From: Nymphaea colorata
Taxonomy: Eukaryota > Streptophyta > Magnoliopsida > Nymphaeales > Nymphaeaceae
Direction of reading: 5' to 3'
Assembly: GCF_008831285.2 (NCBI RefSeq)
Contig: NC_045150.1
Coordinates: forward strand, 6,646,001-6,710,000
Length of the DNA: 64,000 nucleotides
How positions within the stretch are numbered: the stretch's first letter is position 1; each line of letters starts with the position of its first letter. Under the pieces are notes generated by a model that was not told the DNA's origin, searched no databases, and saw only the letters and a program-made list of their open reading frames with translations. Shown one piece after another: positions 38,527 to 51,188 of this stretch. Position numbers and translations under genes: made by a program.

Positions 38527-41500
38527 TTAACCGCCATTCTGAAAGAGAAACATGCTGCCAGCCTCGTAAAATGGCAAAGAGAAATGGTATACTGTAAAGC
38601 CATCCAAGGCCTAAGTTCCAAAATAACAAATGTAGCTGTTCCATTGATGTGTATTGATGAGAGCATTACTCCACGAGAATCTGGACAAAGACAAAAGACC
38701 TTGCCAAACGAGCCTAGTTTGTCCACATAAAATGACAATAAGAGTAAGAAACAAGTGTTCCTCAACTACTTCCATTGGGTAACTTGGTTCTACACATTGT
38801 CAATGTGATCAAGGATATTTCCAGCAAAAATATATATCTGCCTGAAATTTGAAGGCTGATTGGTTCTTAGATGGCTGCTTCCTCACAGACTACTACTTAG
38901 TGGATGGAGAATAATAAATGGAAAACGTAGGTAGGGTTGCAAATGGACTAGCATATGGAAAGTGCATTAAGGTCGGGCCAGAATTGGCTCTGTGACGAGG
39001 AAATGGCAAAAAAGCTCAAAACAGTTCTGGGCGATTTACAGCCCTTTCAGGTAGGTCAGGTTGGGGATGGACTATAGAGTTGTAATCTTGTTGGGTCTTG
39101 CACTGAGAACCCATATCTGCAATCGGAACTCAATTCAGGGGTTCAGCCCATTGGCTGGCTGGACTGTTGCATGTTTAAGAGTAAGGTGGCTGATCAGCAA
39201 TACCTATAAGTGACTAGCAATTTGCACAAGCCTAATTTGAGGGCTTGCTGAATAGAACTAACCTTGTATTGAGAGAGGGAAGAAGCCTTTTGAGGAAGTC
39301 GAGATTGTGCTTCTGCCCAAGTCTGATAATCTTGAATGAGTTGTTGGAAGAGTAGTGGAACCAGTCTGTCAACCAAAGCTTGCATGATCCTGTGCAATGC
39401 GAAAAGAAGAAAGAAGTATATCACATTATTACTGCAGAAGAAAAGTACATTACTATTAAATGATTAGTTGAACCATCGGAAAAGGTTGTATAATTAGACA
39501 TTTTGTTAGGCAAAGAAACAACTATCTGAAATATAAGCTGCTAATCAGAGGTAACCTACAAATTCCCAGGAGTTTCAACTGCTGAAATCGGAAGCATAAC
39601 AAAAGGCATAGTGTACACCTGCAAAAGTAAAAAAATAAAAACTGAATGGTCCAGAAAAAAGCAGGAACAGTTAAGGATATTTATAGTCATACTATTGGAA
39701 TAAGCAGCATTAGATGTTTTCAAAAATACATGTTAACCATGGAGTTATTACTACCCTGATCAAATTTAGTACATTCAAATTTTTGTTATGTATTTGTGTG
39801 CATTCATCACTCTCATTTTCTGCACCAAAAATGTGTTCTAATAACGAGGAAGCTAAAAGAGAATATAGTTTAATTTACAATTTTTTTATTTTATTTTCTG
39901 TTTCTTTTTGAGGTGGAAGAGGTGATTTGAGTGTTGGGACTAAGGATTGCAGCCTAAGGCTTTGCACCAAATAGTGATATCCTGAATACGAATAATGGCA
40001 AGTAACAAGCCCGATACAAGTGCACAAAAAAAAAAAGGTGCACAAAAAACAATAACAAAAGGGTGTACCAGATGAAGATACTCGGTGGGAAGTAAAAGCA
40101 TGTCAAATTTCAACCAGTTTTATTAGTGGTAAAATTAATTTGAACTTAAACAAGCTTATCCTTAATTTGGTAAAAACAAAAGGAAAGGACCTGGAGAAGA
40201 ATAGTCACTTCCACATCAACATCAAGAAATGGTTCAGGACAGTTCTCATTCCACCTTATGTGGTTCCTCATAAAAGCTGCAAGAGAGACAATGAAACCAT
40301 TAGAAGAATATGACACAAACAAACCCATATTTTTTTGAATTGAAAAGTATTCAGAATTTTTTCCCTAAATTTGATGATATAGCAGGCACATCTGTGGGGA
40401 AGAAACACAAAAAGAGGAGAAACTAGTGACAGCACTCATAACCAAAGTCTGACGAAAGTACAAAAGAAAGAGTTGGAAAAAAATAACATAAATTGAAGAC
40501 TGTCCTCTCCAAAAATGAGTGTCAGATAATTTTCTTGATAAAACAGCAAGTAATGCATTAATAAGAAAATCCTTTCTGTAAAAAGTGCCTTCTCATTTAT
40601 GAAATGTGGAAAGTTGAAATTTGACAACGTTCATATATTTCTTATTGTTCACCTTCAGCATGAAAACAATACACTCCTCTAAGGTTGTCGAAACAAGAAG
40701 TGCAATTCCAAAGTTGTCAAACATCAGAAAATTACTTTCACAAATATATGTATAAATTAAAAATTTAAATAACTAAGAAAAACATCCTAGATGCAAATGC
40801 ATACAACTGACCCATCACAGGGAATAGAAAACCTCCTTTGTGTAAAGGCTCAAAGCAGTTATCCAGATAAGCAGATTTTCCACTGTAGCAGCAATGTTTA
40901 GAAAAACAAAATTTTTTAAAGGTTCTAGTTTCTAAGAAAAGTAACAAGGACTTGAATGACATGAGAATTTCTGCAAAAGTGTGGATAGCACAGTGTCAAA
41001 CAAAAATTAGAATAATCCATATAATGCAGGAAACATAAAATGAATCTTGACTTGTTTTCCACCAGAATAGAGGTCATGAATTTCAGACATTATTATGTGA
41101 ACATTAAGATAAGCACAGCAAACAAATAAACACACCTGAAAAATGCTTGTTCTGTTCTTCCAAGATTTTTGAACCCTCAAACTGCAATGCAGAAACTATG
41201 ATATACTTCACCAAATCTAAAGCTATCTACTCAAAAGTGCACCATTGAGTGCATAACTGAGAATAAAATGCTTGAAATTTTATAGCTACATCATCTTAGG
41301 AACTCACCTTCTGCTAGGACTTAGAAGCATCACAAAAGCTCATATTTGAGGGGAAAGAATGAAATCTAAACATAGGGAATAATTGTCTCAGCACCACTGG
41401 TCATTACTTGCTCATATGTCTTGAGCATGACACCCAGTGAACTGCCGTGAATGCCAGTAGGGTTCCAACACCATATCATACACCGATATGTGTCAAAATC

Positions 41501-44500
41501 ATACCTTCATTCACCTACATCTTTCAATAAGCATTGCTTGGTAATTCACATAAGTTCCTAGGCTTTACGTTGCCAGCAATTTATAATATCCATGAATGCC
41601 AGTAGGGATCACGTTTGACCTGTTCCTTAGTAGGTCAAGGCTCTGAACATTGCCTACTAATTATGGATATTCATGCATGGTCACATATAGGAAACACATG
41701 CATTTTGAAATACAAGTAGCTTGCTTGGCAGACGTTAATTTCACGAGAAATTAATATATAATTTCTTACGAGAACACCTCAAAATTATGCATGAACACCT
41801 TTCATGGATATTAAGTTCTTTCCAGTAAAGGTCCTTCCTCACACGAATATTAGTAGTGTATAATTTGAACTCTGCACTTTAGATCTTATCAAGAGACAAA
41901 AAAATATCCAGAATATGCACCCTGTGAGCTTTATAGAACCATTAGGAGACAGTCAACTTTGTACTTAAAGACGAAGATTTTCGTAAAAAAAAAACTGCAG
42001 GCATGTATGAACACTGAACAGTGGATACTCAGGTGAAAAAAGAATTGCCTCATACAGGAATCAATTATAAATGACTTGAACTTATGTATTCAAGTTTCTT
42101 TATACTTGCATGAAACAAGTATGAGAATTAGCCTCAAGGACAGAAATTCTGAAACTTACTTTACAAGACAACATTTCAACAATGCAAGCATCACTTGTTG
42201 GCGTGACAGACAAATCCAATATAGGGGCCACTTCAAAATTCAGAAGCTGAATTTTCTGTAAATAACACCTGAGGAGAGAGACAATAATGTACTTTCCTTA
42301 ACAAAGGAAAATTATAGAAAAAGGAAAATCATGTCCAAGTAGTGAGATTTTAAGAAAGCTGGCACATTGTCTATCCTGACCTACTATAGGCTATTGAACA
42401 GTTACTTCTGCACATTTACATGCTGATGAATTCCACCCAAGCTCCAAAGGCTAGTGACGAAGAGTGTATTACCCTACTACTCATAACATAACTACTACAA
42501 GTTACTTCTCAACTCCAGGCACAACAGCCCCTCAGAGCAAGTATAGCAAGAAATGTCATGTATGTATGTATGTCAGTATGTGAGAGAGAGAGAGAGATCC
42601 TTATAACAACTTCAATCCTCAGTTCTACTGGTTAGAAACATCAACTGGCACAAATTGTTAAATTCTACCTACTTTTACTGTTTCACAAAGAGCAGTTTAC
42701 AGGTTATCACAATTATCAATGTGCAAATTACATTGCAGCATAAAATTTTCACTTGCTGTTCATGAAGATCCCATAGGCCATAACACCAAAAAAAACACAT
42801 AATCCACTAAAGATGTCACTTATTTCTGTAGTCAGTTTTAGTGGAACAACAACAGTATGAGAAATTGTAGAAATGCTATGTAAATGACATGATGAAAACC
42901 AAAGCAAGGAAGGCTAGATCCAGACATAGGAAAAATGGGTAGAGTACGGTAGTTATCTGCATAGCATGATGCTCATCATGGAAACCAAAAAGAGAGAAGA
43001 AAGACCTGTATGTGCTGGGAGTCAGTTGCTCAAATCTTTGCAATGCTCTAGTATTCAGCATCGATTCAATCCCCATTCGATGGTTAAGAAAGTCCGCAAT
43101 TGGATAAGATACACCAAATTGGTCACTGTAACTTGACAAACTGATTCGTTCCTTTTTCCTGGCTAGCAATTTAGCTTTCTTTGTCTCTGATGACTCTGCT
43201 TTTGGACCTTGTATGACTTTGGTCCTCTTCCTATGGTAATATTCGTGGTTAAAATGCACACAGAAAACATGGCTCATTAGTCATTCTTGTAAAGTGTGTA
43301 AATTAGATCCAATATTTATAAAGTAATATCTATTTGCAGGGAAATGAAAAACAACAAATACACACAAGTATACTGCAGAGCAGAAAATTCTTGTAGCACA
43401 CAAGGTAGTAGAATCTGTAGGAATCAGCATTAAATAACTGTGGTAACCGACCATGGTTGTAGCAGTTCCAAGGAACCAATTGGTTCGCATACCACAAACT
43501 ACACCTCCAAAACCACATGCGAAGGCATGGCAGTACTTGAGATTCTACTTAGTTTGCCAAATGGACCACAAAACAAAGGAGGTCAAGCAAAAACATCTCA
43601 CAGTTCCTAGCTTTACAAGAAGGCACAAACAACCAATCTTCTTCATGAAGATGTCAAAACGAGACACAATTCGTATGATTTTATGTCCAGAAAGATAGAA
43701 TACGAGGCTGCGAGCAAACCATTTGCTACGAGAGAAGCGACATCCAAATGGTACGCTCGCTTGAGTTGTGCACTGCAGACCGCATATCTGGTGCATTTCT
43801 GTATAGTACAGAAAATATCTTCAGTCCTGTTCAAACGACATCAGTTATAGCTACTAGAAATACAAACAGGAAACAGGAGTTAACTGAAAAACTGCAACCA
43901 ATTAAATATATCTTCTGAAAGAAAAATAATACGGTTAAATGTCAACCTTCGGAAGAAAGGTACAAAACAGGGACAATAATATAATAATAATAATATGGGG
44001 CCTCTCCTGCATAATGTCAAAGCTTCAGTGGATAGGGAAGCTCTGTGGGCTTCAGAGGAAGGAGAAAAACTTCGGAAATAGTAATGATCTTAGTGATGAC
44101 AAAAATGGATATTAGAAGCAGTATTTGCATTAAAACCGGACAAGCTGAAAAGGTTCAATTTCACCAAAAAGTAGCCCAAGCTTTTGATACTTACCATTTT
44201 GTTAACGAGCTTATTAGGGAAAAAAAAAATAATGAAGCTTCTAAAGCCAAGAGGACAAGAAGACACTGCAATCTGGAAAAAATTCTAAAAGGATTAATTA
44301 AAGAGAAAAGAGGAAAGACGTAGAAGCCAACCCTTTCACTCGCTTGGTCTCTCAATTACGAACTGAGACACCCAAAATGTGTGAAGTGCTTCCGGGAACC
44401 GTACAATAAATTGCCCACTAAATCTTAGGCTACAACAGTAGAGGCTGCTGTTATTGATTCTGCAACTATGCAGAGAGGTTCTAAACATGGAAGCAAGAAA

Positions 44501-44653
44501 ATGGTCGCGGTAACTTCCACACCCTTGAGCCACAACGAAGAACCGATTTTACTGGATATCTCTTAAAGATACGGAGCTAACCAGCTGGAAAAAGTAGCAA
44601 TACTCACAAGACTGGCAAATGGGCAATCTCCTAAACTCGTTCACAAGAATCAT
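38527..44653 (-). CDS. DUF1997-family protein, multi-exon, first exon unresolved
   Basis: Well-supported minus-strand exons, in order: 43230-43006, 42268-42160, 41181-41136, 40276-40191, 39618-39560 and 39389-39263. All phases join and give a continuous chain. The C-terminal part, with VETPGNLIMQALVDRLVPLL then LIQDYQTW, matches the end of DUF1997 proteins of cyanobacteria and plastid-bearing plants. A likely last exon, 38538-38527, adds four codons counting the stop. Upstream, 43826-43704 joins in phase if its donor is GTATTC. The first exon is open. An ATG at 44,653 is followed by a strong GTGAGT donor but leaves the wrong phase. An ATG at 44,488 opens a Ser/Arg-rich transit-peptide-like frame without a clear donor. 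Function is unknown; a plastid location is inferred from the family. As I recall, the Arabidopsis DUF1997 gene At4g31115 is next to PRMT5 (At4g31120), which supports the call. Confidence 0.75.
42581..42597. repeat. Short (GA)n microsatellite
   Basis: A short GA run lies in an intron of the DUF1997 gene, just after a few TATG repeats. Confidence 0.8.
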
Positions 44654-44722
44654 GCGTAATGATCGTGAAGAAGGACGATGATGGTTGCGGATAGAACCTC
44701 GCTTTCTGAATCGAATCGAGCG

Positions 44723-44725
<3 letters not shown>

Positions 44726-44766
<41 letters not shown>
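44726..44766. promoter_or_regulatory. (GA)n / minus-strand (CT)n tract at DUF1997 gene 5' leader
   Basis: About 20 GA dinucleotides lie 70-115 bases upstream of the first candidate ATG (44,653) of the minus-strand gene, so its transcript would carry a CT tract. GA/CT tracts near plant transcription starts can bind GAGA-binding BPC proteins; that role is inferred here. Confidence 0.5.
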
Positions 44767-44769
<3 letters not shown>

Positions 44770-44989
44770 GATTACGGATTTACGTCATCCGCTGCCAACG
44801 GCCCATGAATGCTGAAGTTACACTTCCATACACTTCGGGTATGGATTTTGGATTACTTTGTACCTATTAATGGATCTGGTTCTCCTACTGTCGATAGCAT
44901 AACTACAAACGAAATTAGTTTTGGATCCTGCTTGTTTTTTTATCTGAACAGAAAAAGCTTGCTTGGCTTGGTTTACGTAGGGATGTATA

Positions 44990-45319
44990 ATGAGTCGAGC
45001 CAGCTCAGTCTCCACTTCAATTTGCTTATGTAATCTCATCTCACTTAATAAACGAGTTGAACACTTGAACTCAAATTTGAATTACACGAGCTCGACTTTT
45101 TTTTCATGTCCCTTAATATTAAGGCTTATGATGGTAAATTTTAATGAATCTTAATACTTGTTTGTAGTTTTCATTATCATTTAAAAAAATATATATGAAT
45201 TAAGTAACATGAGCATGAGCTTAAACATGTCGAGCTTGAGTTCATTTCTGGAACTTACCTCATAAATCTCGACTTGAACTCGAGCCAAGCTCAATCTCAG
45301 TTTGCTCGTTGTACATCCC
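44990..45319. mobile_element. 330-bp MITE-like element rich in CTCGAG words
   Basis: The left end GGGATGTATAATGAG and the reverse complement of the right end, GGGATGTACAACGAG, match at 13 of 15 bases. Next to both ends are GAGCTCGA/TCGAGC-type words. There is no coding sequence. Related CTCGAG-rich pieces occur near 2,200 and 8,900. I found no clear target-site duplication. Confidence 0.6.
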
Positions 45320-45889
45320 GAGGACTACTATAACAAAAGAGATACAGCAATAGATCTGATATCCGATTCATTCTGGACCCCGCTGAATAATGGGGCTTCA
45401 GATCCAAATTGTCTCAAGTCCAGAAAAAGGGAGTCCAAAAGAGAAACCCACACTCACTTAAGTATCCGTATAAGATCATCTTGACATTGAGCTGACCCGG
45501 CAGCACGGTTGCATACTTAAATACGGGGAACTCGAACCCACTTATTTTAAATCCATGCTACATGTTAAAAACCATAGATTTAATGTGAGATGGAGAAGTC
45601 CGACCTTAAATCCATGGATCTGAGACATCACGGAAAGTATCAGATCCATGGTAAAACAAGCACAACTTTTTTCGTTCTTAAATCCAAATTCCAAACCATC
45701 AAATGTTCCCTTAGCTTCTCTTTGATTGCCACGGACATATAAAAATCTATAGATTTTAATTCATGGATAAATTACCAAGACATAATTTTTCATAGACAAG
45801 ATATTTGTCTAGCGTATGATGAGCAGAAAATTCAAATCCCTAAAATATTGTCCACCGTGTGTGATGGAATTGGATTAAAATCCATGAAC

Positions 45890-45975
45890 AATGACGGTGG
45901 GATCCGAATCTAGGATCTTGAGTCTGCGCCGCCTTACCGTCCAGTTGCGGTATGCTTCTTGAGGCCAATTAGATT
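45890..45975 (-). mobile_element. SINE-like A/B-box sequence, second copy
   Basis: The minus strand reads ATACCGCAACTGGACGGTAA, then GGCGG, then GATTCGGATCCC about 25 bases on. These resemble the A and B boxes of a tRNA-type promoter. It shares the GGTAAGGCGG word with 21,180-21,350. Confidence 0.35.
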
Positions 45976-47180
45976 CATTTCAATGAGAAAAACAATTTTT
46001 TCTTAGAAAGGAAAGTGTTGGAAAACAGAATTTTCTTACTTATCTCAAGTTGTCTCGGTTTAACTTGAGGTCCAGGTCCTTAAGTGAGGAGCCATTAAGA
46101 AACTCAAAGGCATGCACCTACAATGCAGGTGAAAGGGGGAGTCGGAAATTTTGGCTAAGGAGCATTAGTAATAAATTTTTAAAATTTTAAGAAGCACCAA
46201 CATATAAATGAAAAGAATTATCTTAATATGTCAATATAAGAATAATTACTTCGGCTTCATATTACCCACATTTTTTTTTCAAGTTGAGTGGTTCATCTTC
46301 ATTGCTACCAAGAGACACAACTGCCTCCTCCTTTGCCCATCACTTCTAGGGTTCACAGAGTTTGCATCAGGACATATTACAGTCTACAACATAAGCACAT
46401 TAAGTCATGACAACGACTACATGATTTAAACCTCATGCTTATTTGAAGTGGAGGACTTTGCCGCCTAGTGCACAAAAATCTCTCGGAGTATATTGCCCAC
46501 ATGTTATCCACACCTGCTTTTGCCTTTGATAGGCCTAAAGTGAGCTTTCATAAATTTTTTGTGGCTCCATATTGCCCAGTGCTGAAAAAAGGGGTTGCCA
46601 ATGCGCAAGTTGAAACACGATAAGGGTGGTATTTCGAGGTAGCAAAAGTTATATTTTAGGAGGACATGGGGTAGGTGGGAGCTTTGGCTTTCTGTCCGGA
46701 TCCCACCAGGTCACCTGAAAATTTTAAAATAATATAAAATATATAAATTAAATTTAAAAAATATAATATAAAAATATAAACCCATAGCGACCCTTACATC
46801 GTACCAGTAGATGAAACAATAAAATAGGAGCCCATTATTAATAGCTATCGGCAACATGGCACAAGACGCCCATACTTGATGATGCTTCCTTCAATTCTCT
46901 CTGCCACAACTTTTCCTCCGATCTCCTGCTTCACACTTGGATGGAGGAAATTTTAGTGATGTTCCAACAGATAATATCTGATAGGAAAATATCTATTCAA
47001 AGGTCCACCTTTTAATAATAATTGATTAATTTCAAAAAGATACTCATATTTCTGTCTGAAGAGCCACCTTACTGACAAGTAATGAAAAATTGTCCCCTTG
47101 ACATCTTGGGATTTTGTGAAGGAGTAGTGTAAAAATATGCTTCCATCACTACTTTCTACTTTCAAGTTGAATGATTAACC

Positions 47181-47385
47181 ATAGGGCAGAGGGAAGGGGA
47201 ACCCTCATGGGCCCTTGCTCCACCTCAATTTTAAAAAAAAATTACATCTAAATTTTAGAAAATTTTGTTTGTCCTAAATAAAAATTTTAAAAAATGATAT
47301 TTCGGCCCATGTTAAAATTTACAAACTTTAATTCGGCCTCCTCATAAAAAATTTGTGGGGGCTTGAGCATCTCACCCAAGCGATG
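47181..47385 (+). repeat. Dispersed repeat, second copy of the 9,766 family
   Basis: The order is GGGCAGAGGGAAGG, CCACCTCAATTTT plus an A-run, GATATTTCGGCCC, then AACTTTAATTCGG, as in the copy at 9,766-10,030 but without the internal duplication. Confidence 0.55.
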
Positions 47386-48136
47386 GGGTTAGCTACCTGA
47401 ATCTAGAAAATGTAGATAAAAAGTAAGTGGAAACCATTCTATTGACGTGACATGAATCCATTTACAGCCATTTACGTGGAAGACTTTAGAAAGAGAAACG
47501 TGGATCCACAAATTTATACGTGTACTTATGGATGTAAGTGGTTTCCATACTAGATTTTTATTAAATTTGACTCAATTATGTAATAGGATATCTTTTCGAT
47601 TTCATTTTTTAAAACTGAAAGTAGATCTGAAGATCGGATCAGACATTCATGTGTAATCAGGTCATATTTTTCTATATGATCCAATCGGACGCTAGACTTA
47701 GATTGAGATTGAAGTTCGGTTAGAAAACTATAAAATCTGACTAGTAACTGAATCCGGATTTACGGAACTGAAGAATCAGATTAGTAATTGATTCTGAATT
47801 TTTTAGAATGGTAATTGAGTTCCCTACCTAACTGTAAAGGATGCTGGCATGGATGTCTAACTTCTGCAGTCCCCAATTGATCGTAATTGAGTTTTGAGCC
47901 GAGTATGAATGAAGTTGATGTTTTGAGCCCCTGTGATGTGTTATCCTTGCTTGAATGATAACAAAAATGCTTTTAATTCTTGGTCCAACTCCTAAATTTA
48001 ATACTGTACTAAATATGTGTTTGACGAGTTGGATGAGACAATTCACTTGGATGTGCCATACCTATCCAACTAGCTAGTTTGCTCGGAAAACAGGCGGTAC
48101 AAGGCCTCAGGGTACATATTTTATTGTTGTGCAGGG

Positions 48137-48330
48137 TCAAAACCGAAAATTTTTCATGAGGTGAGCAGAATTAAAGTTTTAAAATTTTGACTAGAGCCGA
48201 AATATCATTTTTCAAAATTTTTATATAGAGCAAGTCAAATTTTTTAAAATTTACATGTAAATTTTTAATTTTTTTTTTCAAGTGGGGCCAAGGCCCATAG
48301 GGGCCTACCTTAGCTCTGACCCTGATTGTG
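48137..48330 (-). repeat. Dispersed repeat, third copy of the 9,766 family, inverted
   Basis: The reverse complement has the GGGCC-rich end, the AAAATTT-rich middle, GAAATATC/GATATTTCGGCTC and a terminal AACTTTAATT block of the same family. Confidence 0.55.
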
Positions 48331-49678
48331 TGTATTTTAAGTGTAGGCTTCCATTTTTGGAACCAAGGTGCCCAAGCGAAGACCGAAAAACTTTAATTAT
48401 AGACAAGTTTCCAGCTACTCTACCACTGCGGCAATGCTTGGGTCTGTAGTGTTTTAGGTCATCACGAGGGTTTTTTCCTGTTTAGAGTTTATCCATGGTG
48501 TGCATGCGCTTGTGTTTTGCATTTAGAAGGGCTACAATCAGAAAGTAGAAACGTGAAAGGATCATAACATAGGATGATTAAATATCGAGAAGATCATGTA
48601 GATTAAAAAGTTTTAGAATCTTAAAAGTAAAATGCACCACAACAAGAGTGTTTAATTTAAGGGGTGGATGTTAAGCACTTAGCTGAATGAGTGACGTTTC
48701 TGTGATACAAGATGAGTGTATTTTATTAGTAGTCCAAGGTATTTGAAATGGTAGTTATGCTTGATTAAATGACTCGTATAGAAATATGTACCCTAATCAT
48801 ATGGTTATTTTCTTGATTCAGTTGATAGATACTAACACTAGAATCTATATCATGTCTCTGTAACAGACAGATCAATAATTGCTTGGAGGAATGTATAGTG
48901 ATCGAGTGTATTATAAACAATTGTATGATCGATCGAATGCATTGTGAGCGTATCATGATCAAACAAATGAATGTTTGAGTGTATGACCGAACGAATGATT
49001 GAACGACTCAACCTTTAGTTGGTTATTTTATTTTCAGATCCCAATAGACCCAGACAGCAGGTAGAACGGAGCGCATAACTCTCATCCCACAGGTTTTTAT
49101 TTTTATACTGGCACATCATTTGCTGTGTTGGCCCTTTCTTTTGTTAGTACTTGGATCTTTCTGAAAAGTGTATGTGGGTCATATTAATCTTTTGCATGGA
49201 TGAGTTTATACATATATGTTTTGTATATAATGAGCATAAACGACCCGGTGTGTGTTTTATAATTTATAGCATCTTCTGTTTTATGTGAATTAATCAAGTG
49301 TATGTCACATCCCCAAACTTTGTGTCTCGTGTTTAGCATATTTAAAAAAACAAAATAGTGAAAAATTTGAGGGTGTGACACTAAGAGTCCAATTTGTGGT
49401 TTTCCTCATTATAAACTTGATATAGACCTTCAATTTCTGCATATATTAGGTCAACACGAGTTCATGTGATATAAAGTCCAACCATGTAAGATAACTATAC
49501 GTGTATCAATCCAATTAGATAGCATGTAATGAATGACTATTGATACATGTAGGCTTGCCATATGGATTTCCAACAACAAGAACAATGTAGAAGATGACAT
49601 CAGAAAATTATATTTAAAATATAACTGATACTAATATCCTTACATTTTCATCAAATACATAACAGTTTTATATCTGAA

Positions 49679-51139
49679 TTATACATTGTCATTCAATGCA
49701 CGAGCCTTGGTCTCAACAGGTAAACAAAGAACAGCGACAGCTGCAAAAATTATTACAATCTCAAATAAAACAATCGACAGAGTCTGGTGACAAGCATTTA
49801 ACAGCGCAACAGCCACAAGTGGGCATAAGATCCCACCAATTCTTGCCACTGAACTAGCAGCTCCGAAGCCTGTTGTCCTGACCCTAGTTGGATATACCTA
49901 CAGAGATGGAAATACAGATACGTGAATTATCAGTGAAGCAGATGAAAAATATCCTTGCCTAGAGAGAAGCTCAATTTAGCCAAATAACTCCATATGCAAA
50001 TGCCAATTGACAGACTAGAATAGAGGCTGAAATGTACTATAATCTACAAGAAAAGCACAAGTTGTAAAGAATATTTAAACATAATGACAATGTCAAACAA
50101 TACAACATGAAACCCACATTGTAGTTGGACTGTTTGCCTTTTCTGTTCTTAAAAACTCATTACACTCAAATTCCTGAATGTGAAAAACTTCCTAGTTTTA
50201 CTCGGCCGTTGTATACATGCGTGAAGAGACAAGATTTAGACATTGTATACGTAAATACAAGATCTCAAGTACCAACCTCTGGAGCATAAATAAAGAGGAT
50301 TGTGAAGCTTCCAACTATGAACAATCGGGCTCCAAAAAGTATACATGTTGTCACAATCTCGGACTGATGAACTAGCAGTGGCATGAGTAAAATGCAACAC
50401 ATGAAAAGCATAGCAGACATCGAAAACTTGCGGCCAATCCTATCCACCACTGCCGCTGATAGCAGAAGCCCTGGAAGCTCTGCAATAACATCTCATCTTG
50501 GATTAATATTCTTAGAAATTTAATGTATTTATGATGTGGTTAGAGATCTACAATATATGATCATGAGAAGAAAGGAAAGGAACATACTGAAGGACAGAAA
50601 AGCTCACCTGCAAGACTTGTGATGAAGACGTCTCTGTAAAGACTGCCATGCTTTGAGTCATTTGACTTGAAGTTTTTTGATTCGCATTTCTTGTTTGCGA
50701 TGCTCAATTCAGATGTAAGCAATACAATGCCATAGTAAGAAAATGCATTTCCAAAAAAGACCACCCATATGAAAAGAGTTGTCCTGATTAGTTTTTGAGA
50801 AAGTAGCAGGACAATTGAAGCTAAAATTCCTGCTTTGTTTTCATTATTCTCAACAGGTTTGGCATCTAATTGTCTTTCTGATGGCAAACGAGAATTTTCT
50901 GGACAGGGCTCCTGTGAATCATTTACAATGGCATGACTAGACACCAGAACACCAGATGGAATTCTCTTCTTGTTTACAGCAGCAATTCTTTCCAAGACAT
51001 GCAGTGAATCATTTGTTCTCCCTTTCATACAGAGATACCTTGGTGATTCTGGCACGAAAATATAGAACAAAAGCAGAATCATTGAGGGCAAAGAAGATAG
51101 TGCAAGCAGCCATCTCCATCCCAATGTAGGCATGACAAT

Positions 51140-51188
<49 letters not shown>

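Larger units (their letters stand above)
44780..49678. other. Intergenic region between DUF1997 and transporter genes
   Basis: No exon chain is visible on either strand. The stretch holds a MITE (44,990-45,319), AGATCC/GGATTT-rich repeat debris (45,500-45,930), a SINE-like piece, and two copies of the family seen at 9,766. Around 48,880-49,010 there are many GAATGATTGA-type words without a clear repeat unit. Confidence 0.55.
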
